NCBI RefSeq assembly: GCF_004346165.1
Contig: NZ_SLZZ01000009.1
Coordinates: 62,001 to 126,000, forward strand
Length of the DNA: 64,000 nt
Direction: 5' to 3'
Source: Muricomes intestini
GTDB lineage: Bacteria > Bacillota > Clostridia > Lachnospirales > Lachnospiraceae
Shown: piece after piece, positions 19,332 through 28,654 of the stretch
Position numbering within the stretch: position 1 is the stretch's first letter
How the letters are laid out: the number at the start of each line of letters is the position of its first letter
Position numbers and translations under genes: made by a program
Notes under the pieces: model-generated
Seen by the model: only the letters and a program-made list of their open reading frames with translations
What the model was told of the DNA's origin: nothing
Databases searched by the model: none

Positions 19332-20399
19332 TTACTTAACATTTTCCAACATGTTCTCTATAAAAATTCCGTACCCTTTTGTGGAATCTTGCACAAAAAC
19401 ATGGGTTACTGCGCCTATTAATTTCCCTTTCTGGAGGATTGGACTTCCACTCATTCCTTGTATGATTCCACCAGTCTTTTCAAGGAGTCCGGGGTCTGTC
19501 ACCTGGATCACCAGACCCTTATTCACCTCTTGTCCGGAATAGTCGATATCTGTCACTTTTATACTATATTCATGCACTTCGTTGTCGATGTAGCAACGCA
19601 TTGTCGCATCCCCAATTTCTATTTCATCTTTGGATGCAGTCTCAACAGGAATCTGTTCTGTGAACAAATCATCAATTTTATCTATCCTCCCATAAATTCC
19701 TTCCTCTGTGTTCTTTTCAACCGTGCCAAGCCTATTGTACCCATTGTACACAATAATTCCTTCCATGCTTCCCGGTATGCCATTCTCCCCCTTTTTGATA
19801 GAGTGTATGCTTGTTTTATAAAGGGTTCCGTCTGCGATGGAGAGCAATGTATTTGTATCTATATCATGTATCCCATGCCCCAAAGCTCCGAACCTGCTGC
19901 TTTTAGTCAGAAATGTAACAGTTCCAAGACCCTGTATATTATCTCTCACCCAGATTCCCAATTTGTACTCATCAGGCTTACACTCCACCGGTTTGATTTT
20001 TACATCTAAAGTTTCTTCGTTTCTTCTAAGCTGAAGAATCACCGTTTCCTCATCTAATTTCTTTAAAGCATTCATCAAGTCCTTTTTATTTTCAATTGTT
20101 TTCCCATTTAATCCGGTAATATAATCACCGCATTTCACAAGATGCGCTGCCGGCTCATAAGCCGTCCCGTCTAAGCCTTCAATATGTTCTGTGTCCAGAA
20201 CCATAACTCCATCGGTTTCCATATAAATTCCCACCGGCATACCTCCGACAAGAACCGTATCGCTGCTGATTGCCTCTGTGCTGACTTCCGTCTGTTTTGC
20301 CGAATCCGCAGTGGATATCCACCCAAAACATCCTACAGCAGCAGATAAAAAAACAATAAAAAAGAAAACAAGTATTTTATTATGCCAGTGTTCTCTCAT
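19332..20399 (-). CDS. spoIVB: SpoIVB serine peptidase
   Basis: Forespore-secreted peptidase of family S55 that signals across the outer forespore membrane to activate pro-sigma-K processing. With the ATG at 20399 it has 355 residues; the GTG six bases upstream is less likely. An N-terminal membrane anchor (about 8-27), a PDZ domain (about 95-165) and the peptidase domain with the serine motif GMSGSPIL near the C-terminus are visible. It precedes spo0A in the conserved Firmicutes order. A terminator sits just before its ribosome site. Confidence 0.95.
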   Translation of the reverse strand: MREHWHNKILVFFFIVFLSAAVGCFGWISTADSAKQTEVSTEAISSDTVLVGGMPVGIYMETDGVMVLDTEHIEGLDGTAYEPAAHLVKCGDYITGLNGKTIENKKDLMNALKKLDEETVILQLRRNEETLDVKIKPVECKPDEYKLGIWVRDNIQGLGTVTFLTKSSRFGALGHGIHDIDTNTLLSIADGTLYKTSIHSIKKGENGIPGSMEGIIVYNGYNRLGTVEKNTEEGIYGRIDKIDDLFTEQIPVETASKDEIEIGDATMRCYIDNEVHEYSIKVTDIDYSGQEVNKGLVIQVTDPGLLEKTGGIIQGMSGSPILQKGKLIGAVTHVFVQDSTKGYGIFIENMLENVK

Positions 20400-20417
20400 G
20401 CACACACATCCTTTCTT

Positions 20418-20447
20418 AAAAAAAAGCAGATACCGTTCTGGTATCTG
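20418..20447 (-). terminator. recN terminator abutting the spoIVB leader
   Basis: Perfect 8-base stem CAGATACC / GGTATCTG with a 5-base loop, then C and a run of eight T on the minus strand. The T-run ends less than 20 bases from the spoIVB start. Confidence 0.85.
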
Positions 20448-20485
20448 TTTTAGTATGTGTGTATATAGTTTGTTTCACACTGGTA

Positions 20486-22162
20486 TTATATTTCACGCTT
20501 TGCCAGTTCTTTCATTTCGGCCGCACTCTCCATTATTTTGGCGGTTATCTTTGCTCCGCCCAGCAATCTTGCAAGTTCGTTGATCGATTCCTGCTCTCCC
20601 AGGCAAAATATTTCTGTTTTGGTTATATTTGATTTTGCTTCTTTTTGAATCAAGTAATGTGCATCTGCCATAGCTGCTATCTGGGGAAGGTGAGTAATGC
20701 AAATAACCTGTCTGTTTTTGCCTATCGCACGCATCTTTTCCCCGACCCTGCCGGCAGTAATTCCACTGATTCCCGTATCTATTTCATCAAAAATCAGAGT
20801 TGGTGTGTCTTCCTTATCTGCCAATACAGCCTTGACTGCGAGCATAATCCTGGAAAGTTCTCCTCCAGACGCAATATTTCCCAAAGGCTTTACCGGCTCG
20901 CCGGGATTTGTAGAAATATAAAATTCACCTTCATCTGCTCCATTTGCAGAATAATTACCAATACTACTTACCTTCATTTCAAACTGTACATCCAGGAAAT
21001 TTAAATCAATTAATCCCAGCCTTATCTCTTTAACAAAGGTGTGCGCAGCCTCTTTCCGCGCTTTTGTCAGCGCTGCTGAATATTTCTTTAATTCCTTTTC
21101 ACTGTCTGCATATTTTTTTTCGAGTTCTGCAGTATAATTCTCATAATCTTTCAGTTCCTTTAGTCTTTCACTTTTTGTTCTGCAATATTCTTTGATTTCA
21201 TTTACATTATTTCCATATTTTGCCTTTAAATAATTTAACAGATTCAGACGATTTTCTGTCTCATAATACTCTTCCTCCGAAAACTCGAAACTTTTTGCAT
21301 ACTCAGAGAGTTCTCTGTTAAAGTCGTTGAGAAGGCTGTCAATCTCCACAAGCTGCTGATATAAAGCACTGCCGGCGGCGTCGCAGTCCTCTACACCCTG
21401 AAAGGCGCGGATGGCTCTGCTTAAGGCATCGCTGGCATTACCGGATGCACTCTCACTTGTAAACTGGTAAGTTTGGGCAATGCTCTCCGTAAAACGTCTG
21501 CTTTCAGTCATACGCTGGTACAGCGCCTCAAGGCTTTCATCTTCTCCATCCTGTAAATTTGCTTCTTCTATTTCGCTCACTTCAAATTCGGCAAGTGAAA
21601 TTTCTTTTTTACGGCTTTCCTCGTCCATACCCGATGCTTCCAAATCACGCCGGCATTTCTGAAATTTCTTAAACGCAGTGGCAACAGATGTTTTTAACTC
21701 TGTCACCCTCTCACCAGCATACACATCCAGCAGTGCAAGATGATTTTTCTTATGCAGCAGTGTCTGGTGTTCGTGCTGTCCGTATATATCAATCAAAATA
21801 CTGGCCACGTCCTTCAGGGTGGCCATATTCACAGTCTCTCCGTTAATTTTGCTGACGCTGCGGCCCTCCATCAATTTTCTTGAAAGCACAAGCATCCCGC
21901 CTTCAGGAAAAATATCCAGTTCCTCCAGCTGCTTTTCTATCACATCATCGTCTACTGAAAACATCAGCTCAACAAGGCCGAAGCCGGTTCCCTTTCTCAG
22001 CATGTCTGCACTGTATCTGCCGCCCAGGGCAAGACCTACAGAGCCCAGAACAATAGATTTCCCGGCTCCCGTCTCCCCGGTCAGGATATTGAGTCCTGAC
22101 TGGAATTCCACTTCAATTTCGTCAATTAACGCTAAGTTTTTTACATGCAGATATTGTAACAT
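20486..22162 (-). CDS. recN: DNA repair protein RecN
   Basis: SMC-like ATPase for double-strand-break repair. It has 558 residues: N-terminal Walker A GETGAGKS (about 29-36), two coiled-coil arms through the centre, C-terminal signature GGELSRIMLA and Walker B LIFDEIDTG. It is part of the argR-recN pair, with a 9-base gap to argR. A strong terminator follows. Confidence 0.97.
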   Translation of the reverse strand: MLQYLHVKNLALIDEIEVEFQSGLNILTGETGAGKSIVLGSVGLALGGRYSADMLRKGTGFGLVELMFSVDDDVIEKQLEELDIFPEGGMLVLSRKLMEGRSVSKINGETVNMATLKDVASILIDIYGQHEHQTLLHKKNHLALLDVYAGERVTELKTSVATAFKKFQKCRRDLEASGMDEESRKKEISLAEFEVSEIEEANLQDGEDESLEALYQRMTESRRFTESIAQTYQFTSESASGNASDALSRAIRAFQGVEDCDAAGSALYQQLVEIDSLLNDFNRELSEYAKSFEFSEEEYYETENRLNLLNYLKAKYGNNVNEIKEYCRTKSERLKELKDYENYTAELEKKYADSEKELKKYSAALTKARKEAAHTFVKEIRLGLIDLNFLDVQFEMKVSSIGNYSANGADEGEFYISTNPGEPVKPLGNIASGGELSRIMLAVKAVLADKEDTPTLIFDEIDTGISGITAGRVGEKMRAIGKNRQVICITHLPQIAAMADAHYLIQKEAKSNITKTEIFCLGEQESINELARLLGGAKITAKIMESAAEMKELAKREI

Positions 22163-22171
22163 ATATTTTCC

Positions 22172-22630
22172 CTAATTCCCCTTTGCCACAATCTTCCGAA
22201 TCTTATCCATGACAGCTGTGGTATCTTCTACACTGCGGATTGCGCACATAATCGTATCATCCCCCGCAATGCACCCCACTACCTCTTTCCATTTCATAGC
22301 GTCTACCGCAGCAGCAACTGCCATTGCCATGCCTGATACAGTCTTAATCACAAGAATATTTTGTGCCATATCCATAGACACATAGCCATCCTTAAGCACA
22401 CGGATATACTTTTCACTCATCCCATCTTCCTTGGCTTTTAGTATCACATATTTCTGTCTGCTTCCACCGACAGATACCTTGGTAAGCTTCAAATCCCTGA
22501 TGTCTCTGGACACTGTTGCCTGCGTCACTTTGAATCCGGCTCTATTTAAATATTCCGCCAGCTCTTCCTGAGTCTCAATATCATTCTGGCTGATTAATTC
22601 AATGATTTTTGCATGGCGACTGACCTTCAT
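22172..22630 (-). CDS. argR: Arginine repressor ArgR/AhrC
   Basis: Arginine-responsive DNA-binding hexamer controlling arginine biosynthesis and catabolism. The 152 residues match the family. Winged helix at the N-terminus with SRDIRDLKLTKV (about 42-53), and a C-terminal oligomerisation/arginine-binding domain with GCIAGDDTIM (about 118-127). It lies in the conserved block between NAD kinase and recN. Confidence 0.96.
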   Translation of the reverse strand: MKVSRHAKIIELISQNDIETQEELAEYLNRAGFKVTQATVSRDIRDLKLTKVSVGGSRQKYVILKAKEDGMSEKYIRVLKDGYVSMDMAQNILVIKTVSGMAMAVAAAVDAMKWKEVVGCIAGDDTIMCAIRSVEDTTAVMDKIRKIVAKGN

Positions 22631-22634
22631 AATT

Positions 22635-23468
22635 CTACTTTCCTTTCATCTTCTTACATAATCTTCTCATAAAACTCTCATTGTAAAGCTTAATCATCTT
22701 CGTCGTTTCTTCTGCCCTCTTTATCAAAATTCTGTTCCCGGTTATCATGGAGATGGGATTTGTACCATCAAATGCGGCCACGGCATGTTCCGTTTTGCCA
22801 TATCGTCCCGGACAGATTTCCACCTCAATAATGTCTTCTGCCGACAATACGATACTGTTTGTATTCAGTGCATGGGGGCAAATAGGCGTAATTACGAACA
22901 TGCTGGCCGTAGGCTCCACAATGGGACCGCCTGCGGAAAGATTATATCCCGTCGTCCCCGTAGGCGTGGAAATAATCACACCGTCAGCTTGATATGAGCT
23001 GAGTAGTTCCCCATTAACATAAATGTTAAAGTGTATGACACGAAGGGATCCTTCTCTTGTGATCACAATGTCATTCATCGCTGAATGTGCAGGTATCTCC
23101 TCCACCTGGCCGCACAGCATCATGCGCTCCTCAATAGCCGGTTTAGTATGGAACAAAATATCCAGAGCTTTACGGAAATCATGTAGTTCCACCTCAGTCA
23201 GATAACCCAATGTCCCCAGATTGATACCCACCAACGGAATATTGCGTCCCTCCAACTCCCTTGCCGCACGGATGAAAGTCCCGTCACCGCCTAGAACGAG
23301 AGCGCAGTCCACCTTCTCCGGGACAGTCCCTTGTATAATATTTCCTTTCTCATCTTTCTGTGACAGAATACCCTTTTTGCCATTTTGCCTGATGTATTCT
23401 AAAATTTCATTTGTGATGCAGAAATCAGTATCTTTCAGTTTGTTTGTTATAATATAAAAATTGTCCAT
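22635..23468 (-). CDS. nadK: NAD kinase
   Basis: Phosphorylates NAD+ to NADP+. It has 277 residues. The diagnostic GGDGTFIRA (about 60) with the catalytic Asp, the NDIVITREG segment (about 132), and SAGGPIVEP (about 178) are present. It sits 4 bases upstream of argR. The R2 repeat copy 1 separates it from tlyA. Confidence 0.96.
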   Translation of the reverse strand: MDNFYIITNKLKDTDFCITNEILEYIRQNGKKGILSQKDEKGNIIQGTVPEKVDCALVLGGDGTFIRAARELEGRNIPLVGINLGTLGYLTEVELHDFRKALDILFHTKPAIEERMMLCGQVEEIPAHSAMNDIVITREGSLRVIHFNIYVNGELLSSYQADGVIISTPTGTTGYNLSAGGPIVEPTASMFVITPICPHALNTNSIVLSAEDIIEVEICPGRYGKTEHAVAAFDGTNPISMITGNRILIKRAEETTKMIKLYNESFMRRLCKKMKGK

Positions 23469-23479
23469 TGTATCCCCTT

Positions 23480-23605
23480 ATTTCCGCGAGCAACGAGCCA
23501 AGGTCAAGCAGGCTTGACTTTGGCGACTGCCGCGAGAGTCAAATACTCCGCAGCTCGCCGCGTTGCAAATTTAATGTCCCGTAGCTTGCTGCGAGGTCTT
23601 TGACT
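23480..23605. repeat. R2 dispersed repeat, copy 1
   Basis: About 126 bp, starting ATTTCCGCGAGCAACGAGCC and ending near TTTGACT. It contains two hairpins: GTCAAGC/GCTTGAC inside a GCCAA/TTGGC outer stem, and an imperfect GTCAAATAC...TTTGAC stem. The other copies are at 36634-36764 and 39704-39834. This copy overlaps the last 35 bases of tlyA. Confidence 0.85.
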
Positions 23606-24404
23606 TCGTCAGTGTCTCAAATGCTCTGTCCACCACTGCCCACAAGTCAGCTTTTATTTCAATTGTACCCACCGCTGATTTTTTTAAATGTATCAGATAT
23701 TCAATGTTCCCCTCAGGCCCCTTGATTGGAGAAAAATCAATATTCTTTACTTCAAACCCGATGGAGCTGGCATACGATGCCACTTTTTCTATGACCTCAT
23801 GATGGGTGCTTCTCTCCCGCACCACCCCTTTTTTTCCGACTTTTTCTCTTCCCGCCTCAAACTGCGGCTTAATCAGAGCCACAATCTCTCCATCTTCTTT
23901 CAGATAGCTGCGTATAGGCTCCAATACCTTTGTCAAAGAAATAAACGAAACATCTATCGAAGAAAAGTCCACCGGCTCTTTGATGTCATCCGGGGTCACA
24001 TAACGGATATTAGTTTTCTCCATACATACTACCCGCTCATCCTGCCTCAGTTTCCAGTCAAGCTGTCCTCTGCCGACATCTATAGCAAATACTTTTACAG
24101 CTCCATTCTGCAGCATACAGTCGGTAAAGCCGCCTGTAGATGAACCAACATCCGTGCAAACCTTTCCTGCAACACTGACATCAAAATTAGCAAGTGCCTT
24201 TTCCAGCTTCAGCCCGCCACGGCTTACATAAGGCAGGGTATGCCCCCGCACCTCAATGGACACCTCCTCAGAGAAAGCAGAGCCTGCTTTGTCCTCCCGC
24301 TGTCCATCCACAAAGACATTTCCCGACATAATGATAGCTTTTGCCTTTTCCCTGGATTCTGCCAGATTTCGCTTCACCAGCAGTATATCTAATCTTTCCT
24401 TCAT
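23571..24404 (-). CDS. tlyA: TlyA-family rRNA 2'-O-methyltransferase
   Basis: Predicted S4-RNA-binding, FtsJ-type methyltransferase of the hemolysin A/TlyA family. It has 277 residues. The N-terminal S4 domain (about 1-60, RLDILLVKRNLAESREKAKAII) is followed by a Rossmann methyltransferase with DVGSSTGGFTDCMLQ (about 88-102) and the conserved KPQFEAGREKVGKKGVVR (about 180). The final residues (after about 266, KSKTSQQATGH) and the stop codon are encoded by R2 repeat DNA, so the natural C-terminus has probably been altered. It lies in the dxs-tlyA-nadK block. Confidence 0.94.
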   Translation of the reverse strand: MKERLDILLVKRNLAESREKAKAIIMSGNVFVDGQREDKAGSAFSEEVSIEVRGHTLPYVSRGGLKLEKALANFDVSVAGKVCTDVGSSTGGFTDCMLQNGAVKVFAIDVGRGQLDWKLRQDERVVCMEKTNIRYVTPDDIKEPVDFSSIDVSFISLTKVLEPIRSYLKEDGEIVALIKPQFEAGREKVGKKGVVRERSTHHEVIEKVASYASSIGFEVKNIDFSPIKGPEGNIEYLIHLKKSAVGTIEIKADLWAVVDRAFETLTKSKTSQQATGH

Positions 24405-24424
24405 TTTCCTCTTTCATCCTACTC

Positions 24425-26314
24425 TTATTTTATATTTTCCCGCTTAAAGCAGGATATATATTCTGTAATCACTTTTTTTGTAATGCTTTCACAGTCAAGC
24501 CCTACTTCATGGCGCAGTACGTCCACACTTCCATGCTCCACATAATCATCAGAAATCCCGATATTAAGCACATGAACCCCCAAATGAGCTCTTGATACAT
24601 GTGAAAGCACCTGTTCTCCATAGCCGCCGGTCAGGACATTCTCTTCTATGGTCACAAAAAGTGTATGGTCCGCGGCCATTCTTTCCAGCATTTTAGTATC
24701 CAGAGGCTTTATGAACCGGCTGTTGACCAGGCTGCAGCAATATCCGGTGTCCTTTAGTTTTCTCCGCACTTCCTCTGCAAGGGAAGCCATATGGCCTACA
24801 AATAAAATGACAATATCCTCTTCTTCATAGATAACTTCACTCTTCCCATATACAACAGGCGTACGAAAATTTTTAAGTCCCCCATAGGCCTCTCCTCTTG
24901 GATACCGTAAAGCTATAGGATATTCAAAATCCACAGCAAACCTGACCATATCCGCCATCTCCCAGCGATTCTTGGGAGACATAATCGTCATATTCGGAAT
25001 TGTGGACAGAAAAGACAGGTCGAACAGTCCTTGATGTGTCTCGCCGTCACTGCCCACTAGGCCTGCACGATCCACAGCCAGAAAAACCGGCAGCTTTTGC
25101 AGACATATATCATGGATCGTCTGGTCATAGGCCCGCTGCAAAAAGGATGAATACACTGCAACCACCGGCTTCATTCCACCTGCGGCCAGCCCTGCCGCAA
25201 ACGTCAGCGCATGCTCTTCTGCAATTCCCACATCGAAGAAACGTTCCGGGAAATACTTCTGAAAACGTGAAAGTCCCGTACCATCCGCCATGGCGGCTGT
25301 GATTGCAGTGACCCTTTCATCCTGCCCTGCAATGTCACAAAGCACTTTAGAGAACACATCTGAATAGCTGTCCTTCTGGCTGCTGCCCCCGTTTGACTCT
25401 CCGGTGGCTACATCAAAAGGTCCGGTTCCGTGAAAGCGGGCAGGGTTTTCCTCTGCCGGAGTATATCCCTTTCCCTTCTTCGTCAGAACATGGATAAGTA
25501 CCGCGTGATTTACTCTTTTTGCCTCATGCAAAGTTCTGCATAGACTCTTCACATCATGGCCGTCTATAGGACCAAGATAAGTAATTCCCATGTCTTCAAA
25601 CAACATGCCCGGTACAAGAAGCTGTTTGATGCCGCTTTTCGTTTTCTTCACCTTATTTACAATTTTTTCTCCCTGTACAGGAATCTTAAGAAGCGTGTCC
25701 TCCACACCCTTCTTCAAACCTGTATAAGCTTCTGCTGTACGCAGGCCATTGAGATATTTAGACATTCCGCCTACATTTTCGGATATAGACATATTGTTGT
25801 CATTGAGTATGATAATAAAATTACTTTTCAGACGGGATGCATTGTTCAGGGCCTCATATGCCATTCCTCCTGTCATGGCACCATCCCCTATAATGGACAC
25901 AACAGAATTTGAAGCCCCAAGTATATCCCTGGCGGCTACGTATCCCAGCCCTGCAGAAATAGATGTGGAACTGTGCCCTGTATCAAAAGCATCACATTTA
26001 CTTTCCTTTCGCTTTGGAAACCCGCTCATTCCTCCATATTTGCGCAAGGCATCAAAGCCTGCCCGGCGGCCTGTCAAGAGCTTATGTGTGTAGGCTTGGT
26101 GTCCCACATCCCAAATCAGCTTGTCCTCAGGCAGTGAAAATACCAGATGCAGCGCCATCGTAAGTTCTACAACCCCAAGGTTTGAAGCCAGATGTCCGCC
26201 GGTCCTGCTGATTTTTTCAATAAGGAACTGCCGGATTTCTTCCGCCAGCAGACCCAGTTCTTCCGGACTGAGCTTTTTTATATCATTTTCCCTTTGAATC
26301 TTTTCTAATATCAT
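24425..26314 (-). CDS. dxs: 1-deoxy-D-xylulose-5-phosphate synthase
   Basis: First enzyme of the MEP isoprenoid pathway; a thiamine-diphosphate enzyme that joins pyruvate and glyceraldehyde-3-phosphate. It has 629 residues. TPP-binding GDGAMTGGMAYEALN (about 145-159) with the downstream NDN, and a pyrimidine-binding domain containing DVGIAEEHALTFAAG (about 350), are present. It follows ispA, so two isoprenoid steps are co-transcribed. Confidence 0.97.
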   Translation of the reverse strand: MILEKIQRENDIKKLSPEELGLLAEEIRQFLIEKISRTGGHLASNLGVVELTMALHLVFSLPEDKLIWDVGHQAYTHKLLTGRRAGFDALRKYGGMSGFPKRKESKCDAFDTGHSSTSISAGLGYVAARDILGASNSVVSIIGDGAMTGGMAYEALNNASRLKSNFIIILNDNNMSISENVGGMSKYLNGLRTAEAYTGLKKGVEDTLLKIPVQGEKIVNKVKKTKSGIKQLLVPGMLFEDMGITYLGPIDGHDVKSLCRTLHEAKRVNHAVLIHVLTKKGKGYTPAEENPARFHGTGPFDVATGESNGGSSQKDSYSDVFSKVLCDIAGQDERVTAITAAMADGTGLSRFQKYFPERFFDVGIAEEHALTFAAGLAAGGMKPVVAVYSSFLQRAYDQTIHDICLQKLPVFLAVDRAGLVGSDGETHQGLFDLSFLSTIPNMTIMSPKNRWEMADMVRFAVDFEYPIALRYPRGEAYGGLKNFRTPVVYGKSEVIYEEEDIVILFVGHMASLAEEVRRKLKDTGYCCSLVNSRFIKPLDTKMLERMAADHTLFVTIEENVLTGGYGEQVLSHVSRAHLGVHVLNIGISDDYVEHGSVDVLRHEVGLDCESITKKVITEYISCFKRENIK

Positions 26315-26327
26315 AAGGAATTCCTCT

Positions 26328-27218
26328 CTATTTGCTTCTGTTAATTAATGATTCCAACAGTTGAGGCAGATATTCCTCCTTTGGCTCCAGACTCATAAGA
26401 AGCTCCACAGCCTCATGGGAAAGCTTTTCCACCAGTGCTTTCGCCTCTGATATTCCTTTCCATGTAACATAGGTTGTCTTGTCATTTTTTTCATCACTGT
26501 GTATCGGCTTCCCCAGAATTTCCGCAGTTCCTGTGATATCCAGGATATCATCCTGAATCTGAAAAGCCAGCCCTGTCTTCCCTGCAATCTCTTCTGCAAG
26601 CTTCACCTGTTTTTCGTCTGCACCCCCGAGGATAGCTCCGATCATCATAGCCGCCTCAATCAGAGCACCTGTCTTCAGCCTGTAGATAAAATCCAGCTTT
26701 TCACCGGATACGGATTCCCCGGCGGATTTTACATCTACTACCTGTCCCCCGATCATCCCATAAATTCCAGCCTTTCTGGCCAATATTTGAAGAGCCTTCC
26801 CAATCTGACAACTTCGCTCCGGCTCCATATCAAAAGCGCCGGAAGCAGTCTCAAAAGCATAATTGAGCAGTGCATCACCAGTCAGAATTCCAATATCCTC
26901 TCCATATACAATATGAGCCGTCTTTCTCCCCCTCCGGTAATCATCGTTATCCATGGCCGGAAGGTCATCATGAACCAGTGAATAGGTGTGAATCATCTCC
27001 AGCGCTGCCATAAAAGGCTCTATCACCCGGCTTTTTCCACCGAAGAGCCGGTAGGTCTCCTGCATCAGCATGGGGCGGAGACGTTTTCCCCCGGCCATCA
27101 AGCTGTATTCCATAGCTTCCATAATTACGGCCTGGTACCCTTCCTGTTTTGGAAGGTACTTGCGCAGTATGCCCTCAATTTCTTTTGTTTTTATCTGATA
27201 TATCTCCTTAAAATTCAT
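26328..27218 (-). CDS. ispA: Polyprenyl synthetase (farnesyl/geranylgeranyl diphosphate synthase)
   Basis: Condenses isopentenyl diphosphate with allylic diphosphates. The start at 27218 (MNFKEIYQIK) gives 296 residues, the usual size. The longer reading frame to 27269 runs into xseB, and a GGAGAGG site precedes 27218. Both aspartate-rich motifs are present: DDLPAMDND (about 83) and DDILD (about 220). The start overlaps the xseB stop by 11 bases. Confidence 0.95.
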   Translation of the reverse strand: MNFKEIYQIKTKEIEGILRKYLPKQEGYQAVIMEAMEYSLMAGGKRLRPMLMQETYRLFGGKSRVIEPFMAALEMIHTYSLVHDDLPAMDNDDYRRGRKTAHIVYGEDIGILTGDALLNYAFETASGAFDMEPERSCQIGKALQILARKAGIYGMIGGQVVDVKSAGESVSGEKLDFIYRLKTGALIEAAMMIGAILGGADEKQVKLAEEIAGKTGLAFQIQDDILDITGTAEILGKPIHSDEKNDKTTYVTWKGISEAKALVEKLSHEAVELLMSLEPKEEYLPQLLESLINRSK

Positions 27219-27441
27219 GAGCCTCTCCATTCTCATCCAGCATCTGTACCTTTTTCTCCACGGTATCAATCGTTGTATTACACTGCTTCAACAAATTCAT
27301 TCCCTTTTGATAGAGCTGAAAGGATTCCTCCAAAGATATTTCATCTCCTTCCAGTCTGGAAACTACCTGTTCCAGATTTTCAAACAGCTCTTCCAGGGAA
27401 GGTTCCTGCTCCTTTTGTATATCATTTTCCTGCTCTGTCAT
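27208..27441 (-). CDS. xseB: Exodeoxyribonuclease VII small subunit
   Basis: Small helical partner of XseA. It has 77 residues with the family core LEELFENLEQVVSRLEGDE followed by SLEESFQLYQKGMNLLKQC. It overlaps the xseA end by 20 bases and the ispA start by 11, so translation is coupled. Confidence 0.95.
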   Translation of the reverse strand: MTEQENDIQKEQEPSLEELFENLEQVVSRLEGDEISLEESFQLYQKGMNLLKQCNTTIDTVEKKVQMLDENGEAHEF

Positions 27442-28645
27442 CTAACTTCACCTCCGCCGTATCTTTTACTTCTGCACCGATATATCCATCCGTTACATAG
27501 ATTCGGATTGGAGCTCCGGGAAAAACCTGCTTTATAGACTTAATGTTTGCGTCTTTGGGCCCTTCCACATAAGAATATCCGTGATTTAACTTTGCCAAAG
27601 GCGAAAGACCCTTCATCTGCTCCACATATAGTGCAAACTGGTGTTTCTTTCCTTCCAGGCAATTATTCATCAGTATGCGCAGCCTCTGCTCTGCATCTGC
27701 AGTGCGCTGTCTTTTCTCGTTAAGCTTCTGGCCCGGGTGTGCAAGCTTAAGTTTAAGTGCTGCCTGCTCAATCCTTGTTCTCTCCTGAGAAATCCTCTGG
27801 GTTATACTGCGCCTCAACTGCAGCTCATATTCTCCCATGAGCCCTGCTGTTCCCATGTACTCATAGACCGCAAGTTCAGCGGCTGCCGACGGTGTGGGCG
27901 CACGCAGATCAGCCACATAATCTGCAATGGTTGTGTCTGTTTCATGTCCAACAGCAGAGATGACAGGAATGCGGCAGTCAAAAATGGCCCGTGCCACTGC
28001 CTCTTCGTTGAATGCCCATAAGTCTTCTATAGAGCCGCCTCCGCGTCCCACAATCATCACATCCACGCCCCTTTTCTCCAGCATTTTGATTCCACGGACA
28101 ATGCTGGCCGCTGCACCCTCTCCCTGTACAAGTGCAGGATACAGAATTAGCTGCACATAGGGATTTCTTCTGGAAGCGATGTTGATAATATCACGGACTG
28201 CAGCACCTGTAGGTGCCGTCACAATGCCCACCGTCTTCACATATTTCGGAATAGGCTGCTTATACTGGGGGGCAAACATGCCCATCTCCTCCAGTTCTTT
28301 TTTGAGTGTCTCAAATTTTTCATACAGAAGTCCCGCTCCGTCCAATATAATTTCTCTGGCATAAAGCTGGTAATTGCCGCTCTTTTCATAAACACCAATG
28401 GCTCCTAAAACAATCACCTGCTGGCCCTCCTGCATACGAAAAGAAAGCCCTGACCGTGAACCCGCGAACATTACACAGGCTATCGTGCCGGACTCGTCCT
28501 TTAACGAAAAATAGATATGTCCTGAAGTATGATATTTACAATTGGAGACCTCACCTTTTACATAAATTCTATTCAGCATGAAGTCCTGTGTAAACATGTT
28601 TTTAATATATGCATTGACCTGCTTTACCGTATAGACGTTACGCAT
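27422..28645 (-). CDS. xseA: Exodeoxyribonuclease VII large subunit
   Basis: Catalytic subunit of ExoVII, a metal-independent single-strand DNA exonuclease. It has 407 residues. N-terminal OB fold (about 1-100, with KGEVSNCKYHTSGHIYFSLKD), then the catalytic domain with IVTAPTGAAVRDI (about 140) and RGGGSIEDLWAFN (about 196), and a C-terminal helical region. It precedes xseB. Confidence 0.97.
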   Translation of the reverse strand: MRNVYTVKQVNAYIKNMFTQDFMLNRIYVKGEVSNCKYHTSGHIYFSLKDESGTIACVMFAGSRSGLSFRMQEGQQVIVLGAIGVYEKSGNYQLYAREIILDGAGLLYEKFETLKKELEEMGMFAPQYKQPIPKYVKTVGIVTAPTGAAVRDIINIASRRNPYVQLILYPALVQGEGAAASIVRGIKMLEKRGVDVMIVGRGGGSIEDLWAFNEEAVARAIFDCRIPVISAVGHETDTTIADYVADLRAPTPSAAAELAVYEYMGTAGLMGEYELQLRRSITQRISQERTRIEQAALKLKLAHPGQKLNEKRQRTADAEQRLRILMNNCLEGKKHQFALYVEQMKGLSPLAKLNHGYSYVEGPKDANIKSIKQVFPGAPIRIYVTDGYIGAEVKDTAEVKLDDRAGK

Positions 28646-28654
28646 AGCTGCCTC

